From the NCBI GenBank assembly GCA_003979035.1, contig RXOA01000015.1, forward strand, positions 1 to 12,884: a stretch of 12,884 nt of DNA, given 5' to 3'. Position numbers and translations under genes: made by a program. The notes beneath the pieces were generated by a model. It searched no databases. It saw only the letters and a program-made list of their open reading frames with translations, and had not been told where the DNA came from. Below, piece by piece: positions 1-5,988 of the stretch (the stretch's first letter is position 1; every line of letters starts with the position of its first letter). This DNA comes from Candidatus Bipolaricaulota bacterium (lineage in GTDB: Bacteria > Bipolaricaulota > Bipolaricaulia > UBA7950 > UBA9294).

Positions 1-530
1 GGGACACCTTGCTCAGCTGCCAGCCGCTTCGCCGCTGCCGCCCCGGACAGGCCCAGGGCGCCGCGAAGCGCGATGTCGTCAACGACCCCGCCGCTGCGCA
101 GAAGGAGGCGAACGACCTCCGCCTGCCGCGGTGCGCGCTTGCCTCGATCTCTGAGCCAGTGCTCGGCGTCTTCAAGGCTGCCTTGCCAGTGGAATCCACT
201 GCGGGAAACGCGAGCGATCGACCCGGGCAGGATCCGATTGATGCACAGGCCAAGGGGCGCATAGGAGGACGTCGCCAGCGACTTGCAGACTTCCAGGATC
301 TCCCAGGGAAGAACCGGCCCGTCTACGATCGCTTCAATCGAAGAAAGCCGCCCGTCAAAGGAAGACTCGGCGGCCAATTCAACCACAATCCCCGTTGTTC
401 GTCGGCCGCCAAAACAAACGCGAACGCGCTGACCTACGGTCAATGCGTCCTGAAGCTCCTCCGGAATCAGGAAGTCGAACAACTTGTCCACCGGGACCGG
501 CATGCCTACGCGTGCGATGATCGAATCCAT
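1..530 (-). CDS. priA: Primosomal protein N' (PriA), N-terminal part, cut by window edge
   Basis: PriA is the helicase that recognises stalled or repaired forks and reloads the replisome. I translated the minus strand from the ATG at 530. It reads MDSIIARVGMPVPVDKLFDF and stays open for 176 codons to the left edge, so the helicase core, zinc-binding region and C-terminus lie outside the window. Residues 1 to about 105 match the family's 3'-DNA-binding domain: the VPVDKLFDFLIPEEL opening, then VGQRVRVCFGGRRTTGIVVEL, and an APLG motif near residue 91. Residues from about 115 look like the start of the winged-helix domain. The start is chosen because family members begin just before the VAVPVPL-type strand. 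It lacks a strong ribosome-binding site. The gene lies 71 nt downstream of the permease ending at 602 and may share its transcript. Confidence 0.9.
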   Translation of the reverse strand, partial: MDSIIARVGMPVPVDKLFDFLIPEELQDALTVGQRVRVCFGGRRTTGIVVELAAESSFDGRLSSIEAIVDGPVLPWEILEVCKSLATSSYAPLGLCINRILPGSIARVSRSGFHWQGSLEDAEHWLRDRGKRAPRQAEVVRLLLRSGGVVDDIALRGALGLSGAAAAKRLAAEQGV

Positions 531-601
531 TCCGCCGCCAAGTGTACTCGGTGCCTGTGAGAGAGAAAGGACAAGCTGGCTACGCCGCCCGATCGCTCCG
601 A

Positions 602-1906
602 CTACATCCAGCCCAGCCCGACGGCAAGGAGCAATCCGGCGGTGGCGATGACGCAGCTGACCAGGGAGACAACCGTTCCTCTCTTTAGCCAATCCCGTAC
701 GCCAAACCGCTCCCCTGTCCCCACCGCAAGCGAGCTGACCACGACGTTGGAGGCGGCTCCGATCGGAGACAGATTCGCGCCGAAGCCGACACCGAGTGCC
801 AGCGCCCACCACAGGGGCGCCAGGGAACGGTCAGCACCGACGATCAGCTGGAGGATAGGAAGCATCGCAATGGTGAACGGCACATTGCTGAGGACACCCG
901 ACGCAAGCGCCCCTCCCCAGAGGACGACGACCACAGCCCCTAGCAGACTCCACTCTGCCAGCGATTGGAGCCCTTCCCCCAATTCGGAGAGCACCCCTGC
1001 TGCATCGAGTCCTCCGACGATCACGAACAGCGCGCTGAAGAACAACAGCACGTCCCAATGAATATCGCGGAGGATCGATTCAAGATCAGGTCTGACCCAA
1101 ACGAGACCGATGCAGGCGCCAATCAGTGCAACCAGTCCCGGATCGAACGCCAGCCGTTCGTGAATGAGGAACAGCACGATCGTCAAACCGAGCACGACCA
1201 GCATCTTGCGAGTGGTGCGATGGTTGATGATCGCTCGCCGCTCATCGAGCGCCATCAGGCGATTCCTCATCTCGGGATCGCTCCGAAGCGACTTGCGGAA
1301 CATCAGGACCAACACAACCTGAGCCACCGCCCAAACCACAAGAACGATCGGCGCCAGGTGGATGAGGAAGTCCGTGAACGAGAACCCCGCCGCGGAACCG
1401 ATGAGAATGTTGGGAGGATCCCCGATCAGCGTAGCCACGCCGCCGATGTTGGAGAGAATCACCTCGGAGATCAGAAACGGCATCGCCGGAAGCCCGAGGA
1501 TATCGGCCATCGAGATGGTCACCGGGACAAGAATGATGATCGTCGTCACGTTGTCCAGCACCATTGAAATCAAGCTGGTCACCGCGCCGAGATAGATAAG
1601 CAGGAAGACCGGGCGACCTTTGGCCAGCTTCGCGGCACGGATCGCAAGGTACTGGAAGAATCCCGTCTCTTTGAACAAGCCGACAACGATCATCATGCCC
1701 ATCAGCAGGAGAATCGTGTTGAAATCCACTTCCGCGACCGCGACATGAAGATCGTAGAAGCCCAACCAGGTTCCGATCGCCACCATCGCCGCCGCCCCGG
1801 TGAGCGCAACGATTGTACGATGCAGCTTCTCGGATAGGATCACGGCATACGTCAAAACGAAGATTGTCGTCGAAGCAATCACACATGCGAGCCCAGGCGT
1901 ATCCAT
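602..1906 (-). CDS. ArsB/NhaD-type (ion transporter superfamily) permease, downstream paralog A
   Basis: Polytopic inner-membrane secondary transporter of the ArsB/NhaD/SLC13-like ion-transporter superfamily; the substrate (Na+/H+, arsenite, dicarboxylate or another anion) cannot be read from the sequence. The first half has LDNVTT (residues 118-122) and GDPPNILIGSA (162-172). The second half has the inverted-repeat counterparts SNVPFT (340-345) and GVGFGANLSPIGAASNV. Between them lies a cytoplasmic loop rich in R, K, D and E (about 203-234). The start at 1906 is preferred over an in-frame ATG at 1996 for two reasons: AGGA lies 9 nt upstream (1916-1919), and the product is then exactly 434 residues, aligning end to end without gaps with the upstream paralog (hand count about 238/434 identical, roughly 55%). 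Tandem duplication is the obvious origin, and both genes end in GWM-TAG. Confidence 0.9.
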   Translation of the reverse strand: MDTPGLACVIASTTIFVLTYAVILSEKLHRTIVALTGAAAMVAIGTWLGFYDLHVAVAEVDFNTILLLMGMMIVVGLFKETGFFQYLAIRAAKLAKGRPVFLLIYLGAVTSLISMVLDNVTTIIILVPVTISMADILGLPAMPFLISEVILSNIGGVATLIGDPPNILIGSAAGFSFTDFLIHLAPIVLVVWAVAQVVLVLMFRKSLRSDPEMRNRLMALDERRAIINHRTTRKMLVVLGLTIVLFLIHERLAFDPGLVALIGACIGLVWVRPDLESILRDIHWDVLLFFSALFVIVGGLDAAGVLSELGEGLQSLAEWSLLGAVVVVLWGGALASGVLSNVPFTIAMLPILQLIVGADRSLAPLWWALALGVGFGANLSPIGAASNVVVSSLAVGTGERFGVRDWLKRGTVVSLVSCVIATAGLLLAVGLGWM

Positions 1907-1996
1907 CGGACGACATCCTAGGCAGAACGTCCCCTGTTCCGCAAGGGATCCCAGCGAATGCCCGCCGGCCATGTGCGCCCCGCAATGGGGGCACAT
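1907..1996 (-). other. In-frame upstream extension with CxxC-x19-CxxC pattern before permease A
   Basis: The reading frame of permease A is open for 30 more codons upstream, to an ATG at 1996. That stretch would encode MCPHCGAH ... FCLGCRP, a CxxC-x19-CxxC spacing typical of small zinc ribbons. No good ribosome-binding site precedes this ATG, and the paralog lacks such an extension. I therefore treat it as a possible alternative N-terminus, not the likely one. The frame is closed 30 nt further up by the TAG of the upstream permease. Confidence 0.3.
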
Positions 1997-2026
1997 GTCC
2001 GATCTTGCCGGGAACCGCCGACTCGA

Positions 2027-3331
2027 CTACATCCACCCAATCTTCAGAGCCACAACCAAGAGAAGGCTTGCCACCAAACACGAGCCCACGGTGGTCAGCA
2101 TGCCCGTCTTGAGCCACTGCTTGGTCGTAATCGGCGACCCCGCATGCTCGCACATCGACATCACGATGACATTGGCCGTGGCACCGACGGGCGTCGCATT
2201 GCCGCCGAATCCGACACCAAGTGCAAGAGCCCACCACAACGCGGAGGTCTCAACGCCCCGGGCACTCAGCGCTCCGATGACGGGTAACATCACGATGGTG
2301 AACGGGACGTTGTCGACCAATCCCGACATCAGCGCACTTCCCCATAGAACGACCAGCGCCGCAAACACCGTTCCTTGCTGCGTCAGCCTCGCCATACCTT
2401 CGGCCACGCTGTTCAACACGCCGGAAGCATCCAACCCGCCGACGATCACAAACAGAGAGGCGAAGAACAGCAACACATCCCAGTGTATGTCCTTGAGTAC
2501 AGGCTCCAGGTCCGGACGCACCCAGAGCAGTCCCAGTGCAGCCGCGACGAGGGCGACGATCCCCGGCGCAAGCCCAAGCGGTTCGTGAAGGATGAACAAC
2601 ATGATGGTGATCGCGATCACGATCAGCATTCGCTTCGTGGTTCTCCAGTCCGTGACCGCACCGCGGGCATCGATTTCAAGGATTCGATCGACGTTCGTCG
2701 GCTTGATCAGGAGCTCGCGGTGAAACCGAATCAGGAGGATTGCGATCACGCCCCCGGCCGCCACAAGGACGATCGGTCCAAGGTGAACGAGGAAGTCATT
2801 GAACCCAAGCCCGGCGGCGGAGCCGATGAGGATATTCGGCGGATCTCCGATCAGTGTCGCCACGCCGCCGACGTTGGATAGCAGCACCTCCCCCATCAGA
2901 AAGGGGATCGGAGAGAGCCCGAGAATGTCGGCAATCGAGAAAGTAATCGGAGCAAGGATGATCACCGTGGTGACATTGTCGAGGATCATCGACAAGAACG
3001 CGGTGATGACGGCCAGGTAGATCATCAGGAGCCACGACCGTCCACGGGCGAGCTTCGCCGCAATGATCGCGAGGTATTCGAAGTACCCCGTGGCCTTGAA
3101 GATCCGGACGACGATCATCATCCCGAGCAGAAGGATCAGTGTGTTGAAATCGACTTCTCCGATCGCCTGATCGAAGCTGTAGAAGCCGAGCCATTCCCCA
3201 AGCACGAGCATCAGTGCGGCGCCGCTTAGGGTGACAATCGTGCGATGGACCTTCTCCGAGAGAATCCCGACGTACACACCCACAAACAGCACCGTTGCCA
3301 CAACAAATGGAGCCCAACGAACGGTGCCCAT
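2027..3331 (-). CDS. ArsB/NhaD-type (ion transporter superfamily) permease, upstream paralog B
   Basis: A 434-residue polytopic membrane transporter of the same family as its downstream neighbour, substrate unknown. Transmembrane segments begin immediately (APFVVATVLFVGVYVGIL, about residues 7-24). LDNVTT (118-122) and GDPPNILIGSA (162-172) mark the first repeat; DNVPFT (340-345) and GVGFGGNATPVGATANV mark the second. A polar cytoplasmic loop sits at about 203-234. The start at 3331 is forced, because no later start would keep the first membrane helix. It has no Shine-Dalgarno sequence but has a promoter-like pair whose -10 ends 8 nt before the ATG, which suggests a leaderless message. The gap to paralog A is 120 nt to its preferred start. 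The TAG at 2027-2029 is in the same frame as paralog A. NhaD-, ArsB- and citrate-type functions all remain possible. Confidence 0.9.
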   Translation of the reverse strand: MGTVRWAPFVVATVLFVGVYVGILSEKVHRTIVTLSGAALMLVLGEWLGFYSFDQAIGEVDFNTLILLLGMMIVVRIFKATGYFEYLAIIAAKLARGRSWLLMIYLAVITAFLSMILDNVTTVIILAPITFSIADILGLSPIPFLMGEVLLSNVGGVATLIGDPPNILIGSAAGLGFNDFLVHLGPIVLVAAGGVIAILLIRFHRELLIKPTNVDRILEIDARGAVTDWRTTKRMLIVIAITIMLFILHEPLGLAPGIVALVAAALGLLWVRPDLEPVLKDIHWDVLLFFASLFVIVGGLDASGVLNSVAEGMARLTQQGTVFAALVVLWGSALMSGLVDNVPFTIVMLPVIGALSARGVETSALWWALALGVGFGGNATPVGATANVIVMSMCEHAGSPITTKQWLKTGMLTTVGSCLVASLLLVVALKIGWM

Positions 3332-3339
3332 AGGCAGCT

Positions 3340-3368
3340 ATCGTATGCCACGCCACAATCCACATCAA
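3340..3368 (-). promoter_or_regulatory. Candidate sigma-70 promoter for the permease pair, implying a leaderless mRNA
   Basis: On the minus strand, TTGATG (3363-3368; 4 of 6 match to TTGACA) is followed after exactly 17 nt by TACGAT (3340-3345; 4 of 6 match to TATAAT). The -10 ends 8 nt before the permease B start codon, so initiation would fall at or next to the ATG. This agrees with the absence of a ribosome-binding site there. Seen by eye, not tested. Confidence 0.4.
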
Positions 3369-3525
3369 CCGCCGCAGTCCGCCCGACAACGAGACAGCAC
3401 GCCAGCTTGCGTTCATCCAATGCAACGTGAACACAGGCCGGCTCACTGGCACGAAGCACCTTCAGCTCGACGAGTTCGCCGATGCGGTTTCGCTCTCCTA
3501 GTGAATCCGCAGGTCCATCATTGAG
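3346..3525 (-). other. Protein-like open frame upstream of permease B, possible gene relic
   Basis: From just after an in-frame TGA (3526-3528), this minus-strand frame reads a convincing protein-like string: SLGERNRIGELVELKVLRA, followed by CVHVALDERKLACCLVVG. It runs on toward the start of permease B. Beyond 3331 the frame is only the shadow of the permease, so the meaningful part is about 50-60 residues. A GTG at 3459 is the only plausible start and has no clear ribosome-binding site. I do not recognise the family. It could be the tail of a decayed gene or a chance open frame. Confidence 0.25.
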
Positions 3526-3947
3526 TCAATCGACTCGCCGGAGATCGTCACCGGAACGCCTCCCGCGATCAGAGAACCGATCTCCCCGATCGCCATCCTT
3601 TCGTCGCCGCCTTGCATGGATGATCCGGGATGCCGCGCCTCCACCGAAGCGCCCCCATGCAACAGCGGTCCTCCGGAGTCTTCGAGTTGATCATCACACC
3701 GGTCCGAGGCGCTTCTGCGTTGAGCTGCCCAGCCGACTCCGGATGACACGTCTCGGGGAACGGACGGCTCCGAAGGCGAGCGAAAACGCGGGACAGAAAG
3801 ATTTCCGAATCGCTGCGGCACCCGGCCCCGGAACGCCGCACTCGGGAAACGGATCGCGCGTACACGTCCTCCGCCGTCCGTGCCCGGGAGCGTATGCAGC
3901 CGCGACCGCGGCTGGTTGGAACACGCCGACGACGAAGGCTGAGCCAA
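3498..3947 (-). other. Gene-poor stretch with a 149-codon open frame, partly protein-like
   Basis: This part of the gap holds a minus-strand frame from a TTG (3947) to TAG (3498-3500). Its first two thirds are arginine-, serine- and proline-rich and look like non-coding high-GC sequence. Only the last 35 or so residues (DERMAIGEIGSLIAGGVPV, then TISGESIDSMMDLRIH) look like real protein. The frame of the neighbouring relic at 3346-3525 picks up almost exactly where this one ends, as expected if one gene was broken by a frameshift near 3520. No domain is recognised and no ribosome-binding site is seen. The opposite strand carries comparable open frames with no better support. Confidence 0.2.
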
Positions 3948-3988
3948 ACGGGACCGAAGATTCTCGGCGATGCGAGACTGCTTCTTCG

Positions 3989-4029
3989 GCCAAAAGAAAC
4001 AAGTAAGCTCCCCGTGGGGAGCTTACTTG
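3989..4029 (-). terminator. Rho-independent terminator, minus strand
   Basis: There is a perfect 14-bp inverted repeat: CAAGTAAGCTCCCC (4000-4013) and its exact complement (4016-4029) around a 2-nt centre. Read on the minus strand, the hairpin is followed at once by TTTCTTTT. On the plus strand nothing T-rich follows, so the terminator acts on minus-strand transcription. The nearest upstream minus-strand signal is the cyclic-di-GMP riboswitch and its promoter about 400 nt away, so this probably ends that transcript. Confidence 0.7.
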
Positions 4030-4332
4030 CGGAGGGACGAAGGCACCGACTGCCTTTCCATGACGCACCATTTCCTCGCGCTTCGTCCCGAAATCCCGAT
4101 CGGTACCTTCAGCCAGAATGCCATCCTCGTCCGCCTCGTTCGAAGTGGACTGCGCCTAGCATCGCCGATCCCATGGAGGAACCCGGAGAGAACGAAACCG
4201 TGAGGTGGGGAAACCCGTCCTCCATCGTCGACTGATTCGGCGGCAGGACGGCACGAATTGAAGATCGTCGTGAAGAACGCACGCTCCGCTCGTCTCAAGA
4301 GATCGAGCTACGCCCAAACACGAGTGTCTTGC
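4030..4332. other. Stretch between riboswitch and terminator with no confident gene
   Basis: This is the region the riboswitch transcript reads into. On the minus strand the longest frame runs from a TTG at 4298 to a TAA at 4023-4025 inside the terminator stem (91 codons), with no ribosome-binding site and an arginine-rich product unlike a folded protein. On the plus strand, 4060-4203 encodes MTHHFLALRPEIPIG and so on (47 residues), which looks more protein-like but also lacks a start signal. A minus-strand hairpin (4288-4308; GCTCG/CGAGC with an inner TCTC/GAGA) sits between the aptamer and the rest and may belong to the expression platform. None of this identifies a riboswitch target. Confidence 0.3.
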
Positions 4333-4413
4333 CTTCGGCAGTCCGGCGACCTTGAGAGTATCCTCCTTTAGGCCCGTGACTTTGCGTCCCTAGCTTTCGC
4401 CAGGTTTGCCCGT
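4333..4413 (-). promoter_or_regulatory. Cyclic-di-GMP class I (GEMM-I) riboswitch aptamer
   Basis: The minus strand reproduces the GEMM-I core in order. GGGCAAACC comes first. Next is a 6-bp stem (CCUGGC/GCUAGG) capped by the GAAA tetraloop, then GGGACGCAAAG. After that comes the second arm beginning ACGGGCCUAAAG, with a short GAG-GAUA-CUC tip, and finally GGUCGCCGGACUGCC. The first, tetraloop, GGGACGCAAAG and GGCCUAAA elements match the Vibrio Vc2 aptamer letter for letter. The base equivalent to Vc2 G20 is G, which fits cyclic-di-GMP rather than the G20A cyclic-GMP-AMP variants. The 3' UGCC strand of the closing stem (4337-4340) can instead pair with the GGCA just after it (4330-4333) around GAA, a possible switching hairpin. 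It lies directly downstream of a minus-strand promoter. The regulated gene is not evident. Confidence 0.9.
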
Positions 4414-4434
4414 TCGGGTTCGATTGACTATACA
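4406..4434 (+). promoter_or_regulatory. Weak candidate promoter for pus10
   Basis: On the plus strand, TTGCCC (4406-4411) and TATACA (4429-4434) are 17 nt apart, each 4 of 6 to consensus. They would give a leader of about 130 nt before pus10. The -10 overlaps the -10 of the stronger divergent promoter on the other strand, so part of this match may be incidental. Confidence 0.25.
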
Positions 4435-4455
4435 CTAGAAAATAGTTGCAAGCAA
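4427..4455 (-). promoter_or_regulatory. Sigma-70 promoter driving the riboswitch transcript
   Basis: In the only AT-rich patch of the intergenic region, the minus strand carries TTGCTT (4450-4455) and, 17 nt later, TATAGT (4427-4432; 5 of 6 to TATAAT). Initiation would fall near 4420, a few bases before the aptamer core, as expected for a riboswitch leader. The -35 overlaps a small inverted repeat, TTGC-AA-GCAA (4446-4455), that could be an operator. Confidence 0.55.
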
Positions 4456-4569
4456 TAGTTTCTTGTTTATCGGCTTGTCCCCTCACCCGCAGGGCGCAGT
4501 CCGCATCAGCCTGATCCGCGATGACTCCCGCTGGCGCAAGGCACCATTGTCGGCCAGAATACAAACACG

Positions 4570-5919
4570 ATGACGGACTATGATCAACCGATGTTGCAGC
4601 GATCCGATTGCGACGATCCCGCTGCATCCCCCGGGGCCGCCCTGCTGCTGCAGGCGTCTGCCCTGCTGCAGGCTGGACCGATCTGCAATGCCTGTCTTGG
4701 CCGAGCGTTCGGAATGCGTGGGCACGGGCTCTCGAACCAAGAGCGGGGACACGCATTGAGAACGGTGATTGCGATGTCCCATGACGATCGCCATGGAAGA
4801 ACAGGCGCTCCCGTTTTGCCAACGGATGACGAACATGCTGACAGTCACGCAACGGCGTGTTGGATCTGCGGCGGATGGTTCTCGCGAATCGAGGATTGGG
4901 CCCGGCGGGCAGCGGACGCCATGGATGGCGTTGCGTTCAATACATACCTGTTCGGAGCCAAGATCTCGAGTCGAGTCGAGACGGCGGATCAGCTGGCGGT
5001 CGAACGCTACGCCCTTTCCCACGCCGAGCCGCTCAAGCACGCGCTCAATCGCGAGGTGGGCAAAGCGTTCGAGTCACTTGCCGGTGGTACGGTGTCATTC
5101 CAAACCCCTGATGTCACGTTCCTCATCAACCTCGAAACAGACCGTCTCGAAGCAAGACTCGCTTCCCTCTACGTCTATGGACGCTATCGCAAGCTTGTTC
5201 GGGGCATCCCTCAGACCCACTGGCCGTGTCGTGCGTGCCGGGGGCGCGGCTGTTCCGCGTGTCAGGGAACCGGACGGCAGTATCCTGAATCCGTGGAAGA
5301 GTGGGTTGGAGCACCGCTTGTCCGCGCCGCGCACGCCGAAGGCGCCTGTCTTCATGGAGCCGGACGCGAAGACATCGACGCCCGCATGCTCGGAAACGGA
5401 CGGCCGTTCGTGCTGGAAATCCGCTCGCCTCGTGTTCGCACACTGGATCTCTCGCCGCTCCGGGACGAGATCAACCGCGACGCAACCGATCGAGTCGAGG
5501 TCGGTGACCTGCGATTCGTGCCGTCGAGCGCCGTGGCCGTAGTCAAGGAGACAAGGAACCTCAAGCGCTACGTCGCCCGTATCGTTAGCGATCTCCCCGT
5601 GGAACGAGACAATCTGGCGGCGGCACTGGATTCCCTCGTCGGCGAGATCCACCAGCAAACTCCTGAACGCGTCGCCCATCGCCGCGCGAACCGCACCCGA
5701 GTCCGCCACCTGATGGAAGCACGTCTTGTGGCACACAGCGGCAACGAAGCAGAGATCGAACTCCTCACCGATGCCGGGCTCTACGTGAAGGAACTTGTGT
5801 CCGGCGATGACGAGCGCACTCAACCCAACCTTGCGCAGCGACTCGACGTTCCAACCCGCGTCCGTGAACTCGATGTGATTGAGGTTCGCTTCGATGAGAG
5901 GCTGCTTCCGAGTCACTAG
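4570..5919 (+). CDS. pus10: tRNA pseudouridine(54/55) synthase, archaeal/eukaryotic Pus10 type
   Basis: Pus10 isomerises uridine to pseudouridine at positions 54 and/or 55 in the T-loop of tRNAs. The 449-residue product has the whole archaeal layout. An N-terminal zinc site is formed by C39xxC42 (in ICNACLGRAFG) and C97xxC100 (in CWICGGWF). A THUMP-like region follows (NTYLFGAKISSRV, about 124-136, and NREVGKAFESL, 160-170). Then comes the signature YVYGRYRKLVRGIPQTHWPC, leading into a second four-cysteine zinc site (C220, C223, C228, C231). The catalytic block is HGAGREDIDARMLGNGRPF, in which D268 of GRED aligns with the family's catalytic aspartate; GNGRPFVLEI follows. The first in-frame ATG is used; a TGA closes the frame upstream and no clear ribosome-binding site is seen. 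It sits 69 nt before the sigma gene on the same strand. The family is characteristic of Archaea and Eukarya, so its presence among bacterial genes suggests transfer or a little-known bacterial branch. Confidence 0.95.
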   Translation: MTDYDQPMLQRSDCDDPAASPGAALLLQASALLQAGPICNACLGRAFGMRGHGLSNQERGHALRTVIAMSHDDRHGRTGAPVLPTDDEHADSHATACWICGGWFSRIEDWARRAADAMDGVAFNTYLFGAKISSRVETADQLAVERYALSHAEPLKHALNREVGKAFESLAGGTVSFQTPDVTFLINLETDRLEARLASLYVYGRYRKLVRGIPQTHWPCRACRGRGCSACQGTGRQYPESVEEWVGAPLVRAAHAEGACLHGAGREDIDARMLGNGRPFVLEIRSPRVRTLDLSPLRDEINRDATDRVEVGDLRFVPSSAVAVVKETRNLKRYVARIVSDLPVERDNLAAALDSLVGEIHQQTPERVAHRRANRTRVRHLMEARLVAHSGNEAEIELLTDAGLYVKELVSGDDERTQPNLAQRLDVPTRVRELDVIEVRFDERLLPSH

Positions 5920-5973
5920 GTCGGAGTTCTTGGGTTTTTCCTTGACGTATCGTAAAGTTCCCGTTGGTGAGAC

Positions 5974-5984
5974 GGGAGGTGATC
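5974..5984 (+). promoter_or_regulatory. Near-perfect Shine-Dalgarno sequence deciding the sigma gene start
   Basis: GGGAGGTGATC matches the complement of the bacterial 16S rRNA 3' tail over ten bases (GGAGGTGATC). The GGAGG core ends 9 nt before the GTG at 5989. It fixes that GTG as the start and indicates strong translation, in contrast to several neighbouring genes with no visible ribosome-binding site. Confidence 0.85.
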
Positions 5985-5988
5985 AAGC

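Noticed and set aside
9..560. A 183-codon plus-strand open frame at the left edge
   Set aside because: It is the antisense shadow of priA, whose minus-strand translation matches the PriA N-terminal domain.
4288..4308. Hairpin after the riboswitch as an intrinsic terminator
   Set aside because: The stem has a bulge and is not followed by a T-run on the minus strand.
5907..5939. Stem TCCGA/TCGGA followed by TTTTT as a pus10 terminator
   Set aside because: The stem is only 5-6 bp with a 9-nt loop, and the T-run begins 9 nt or more after it; too weak to call.
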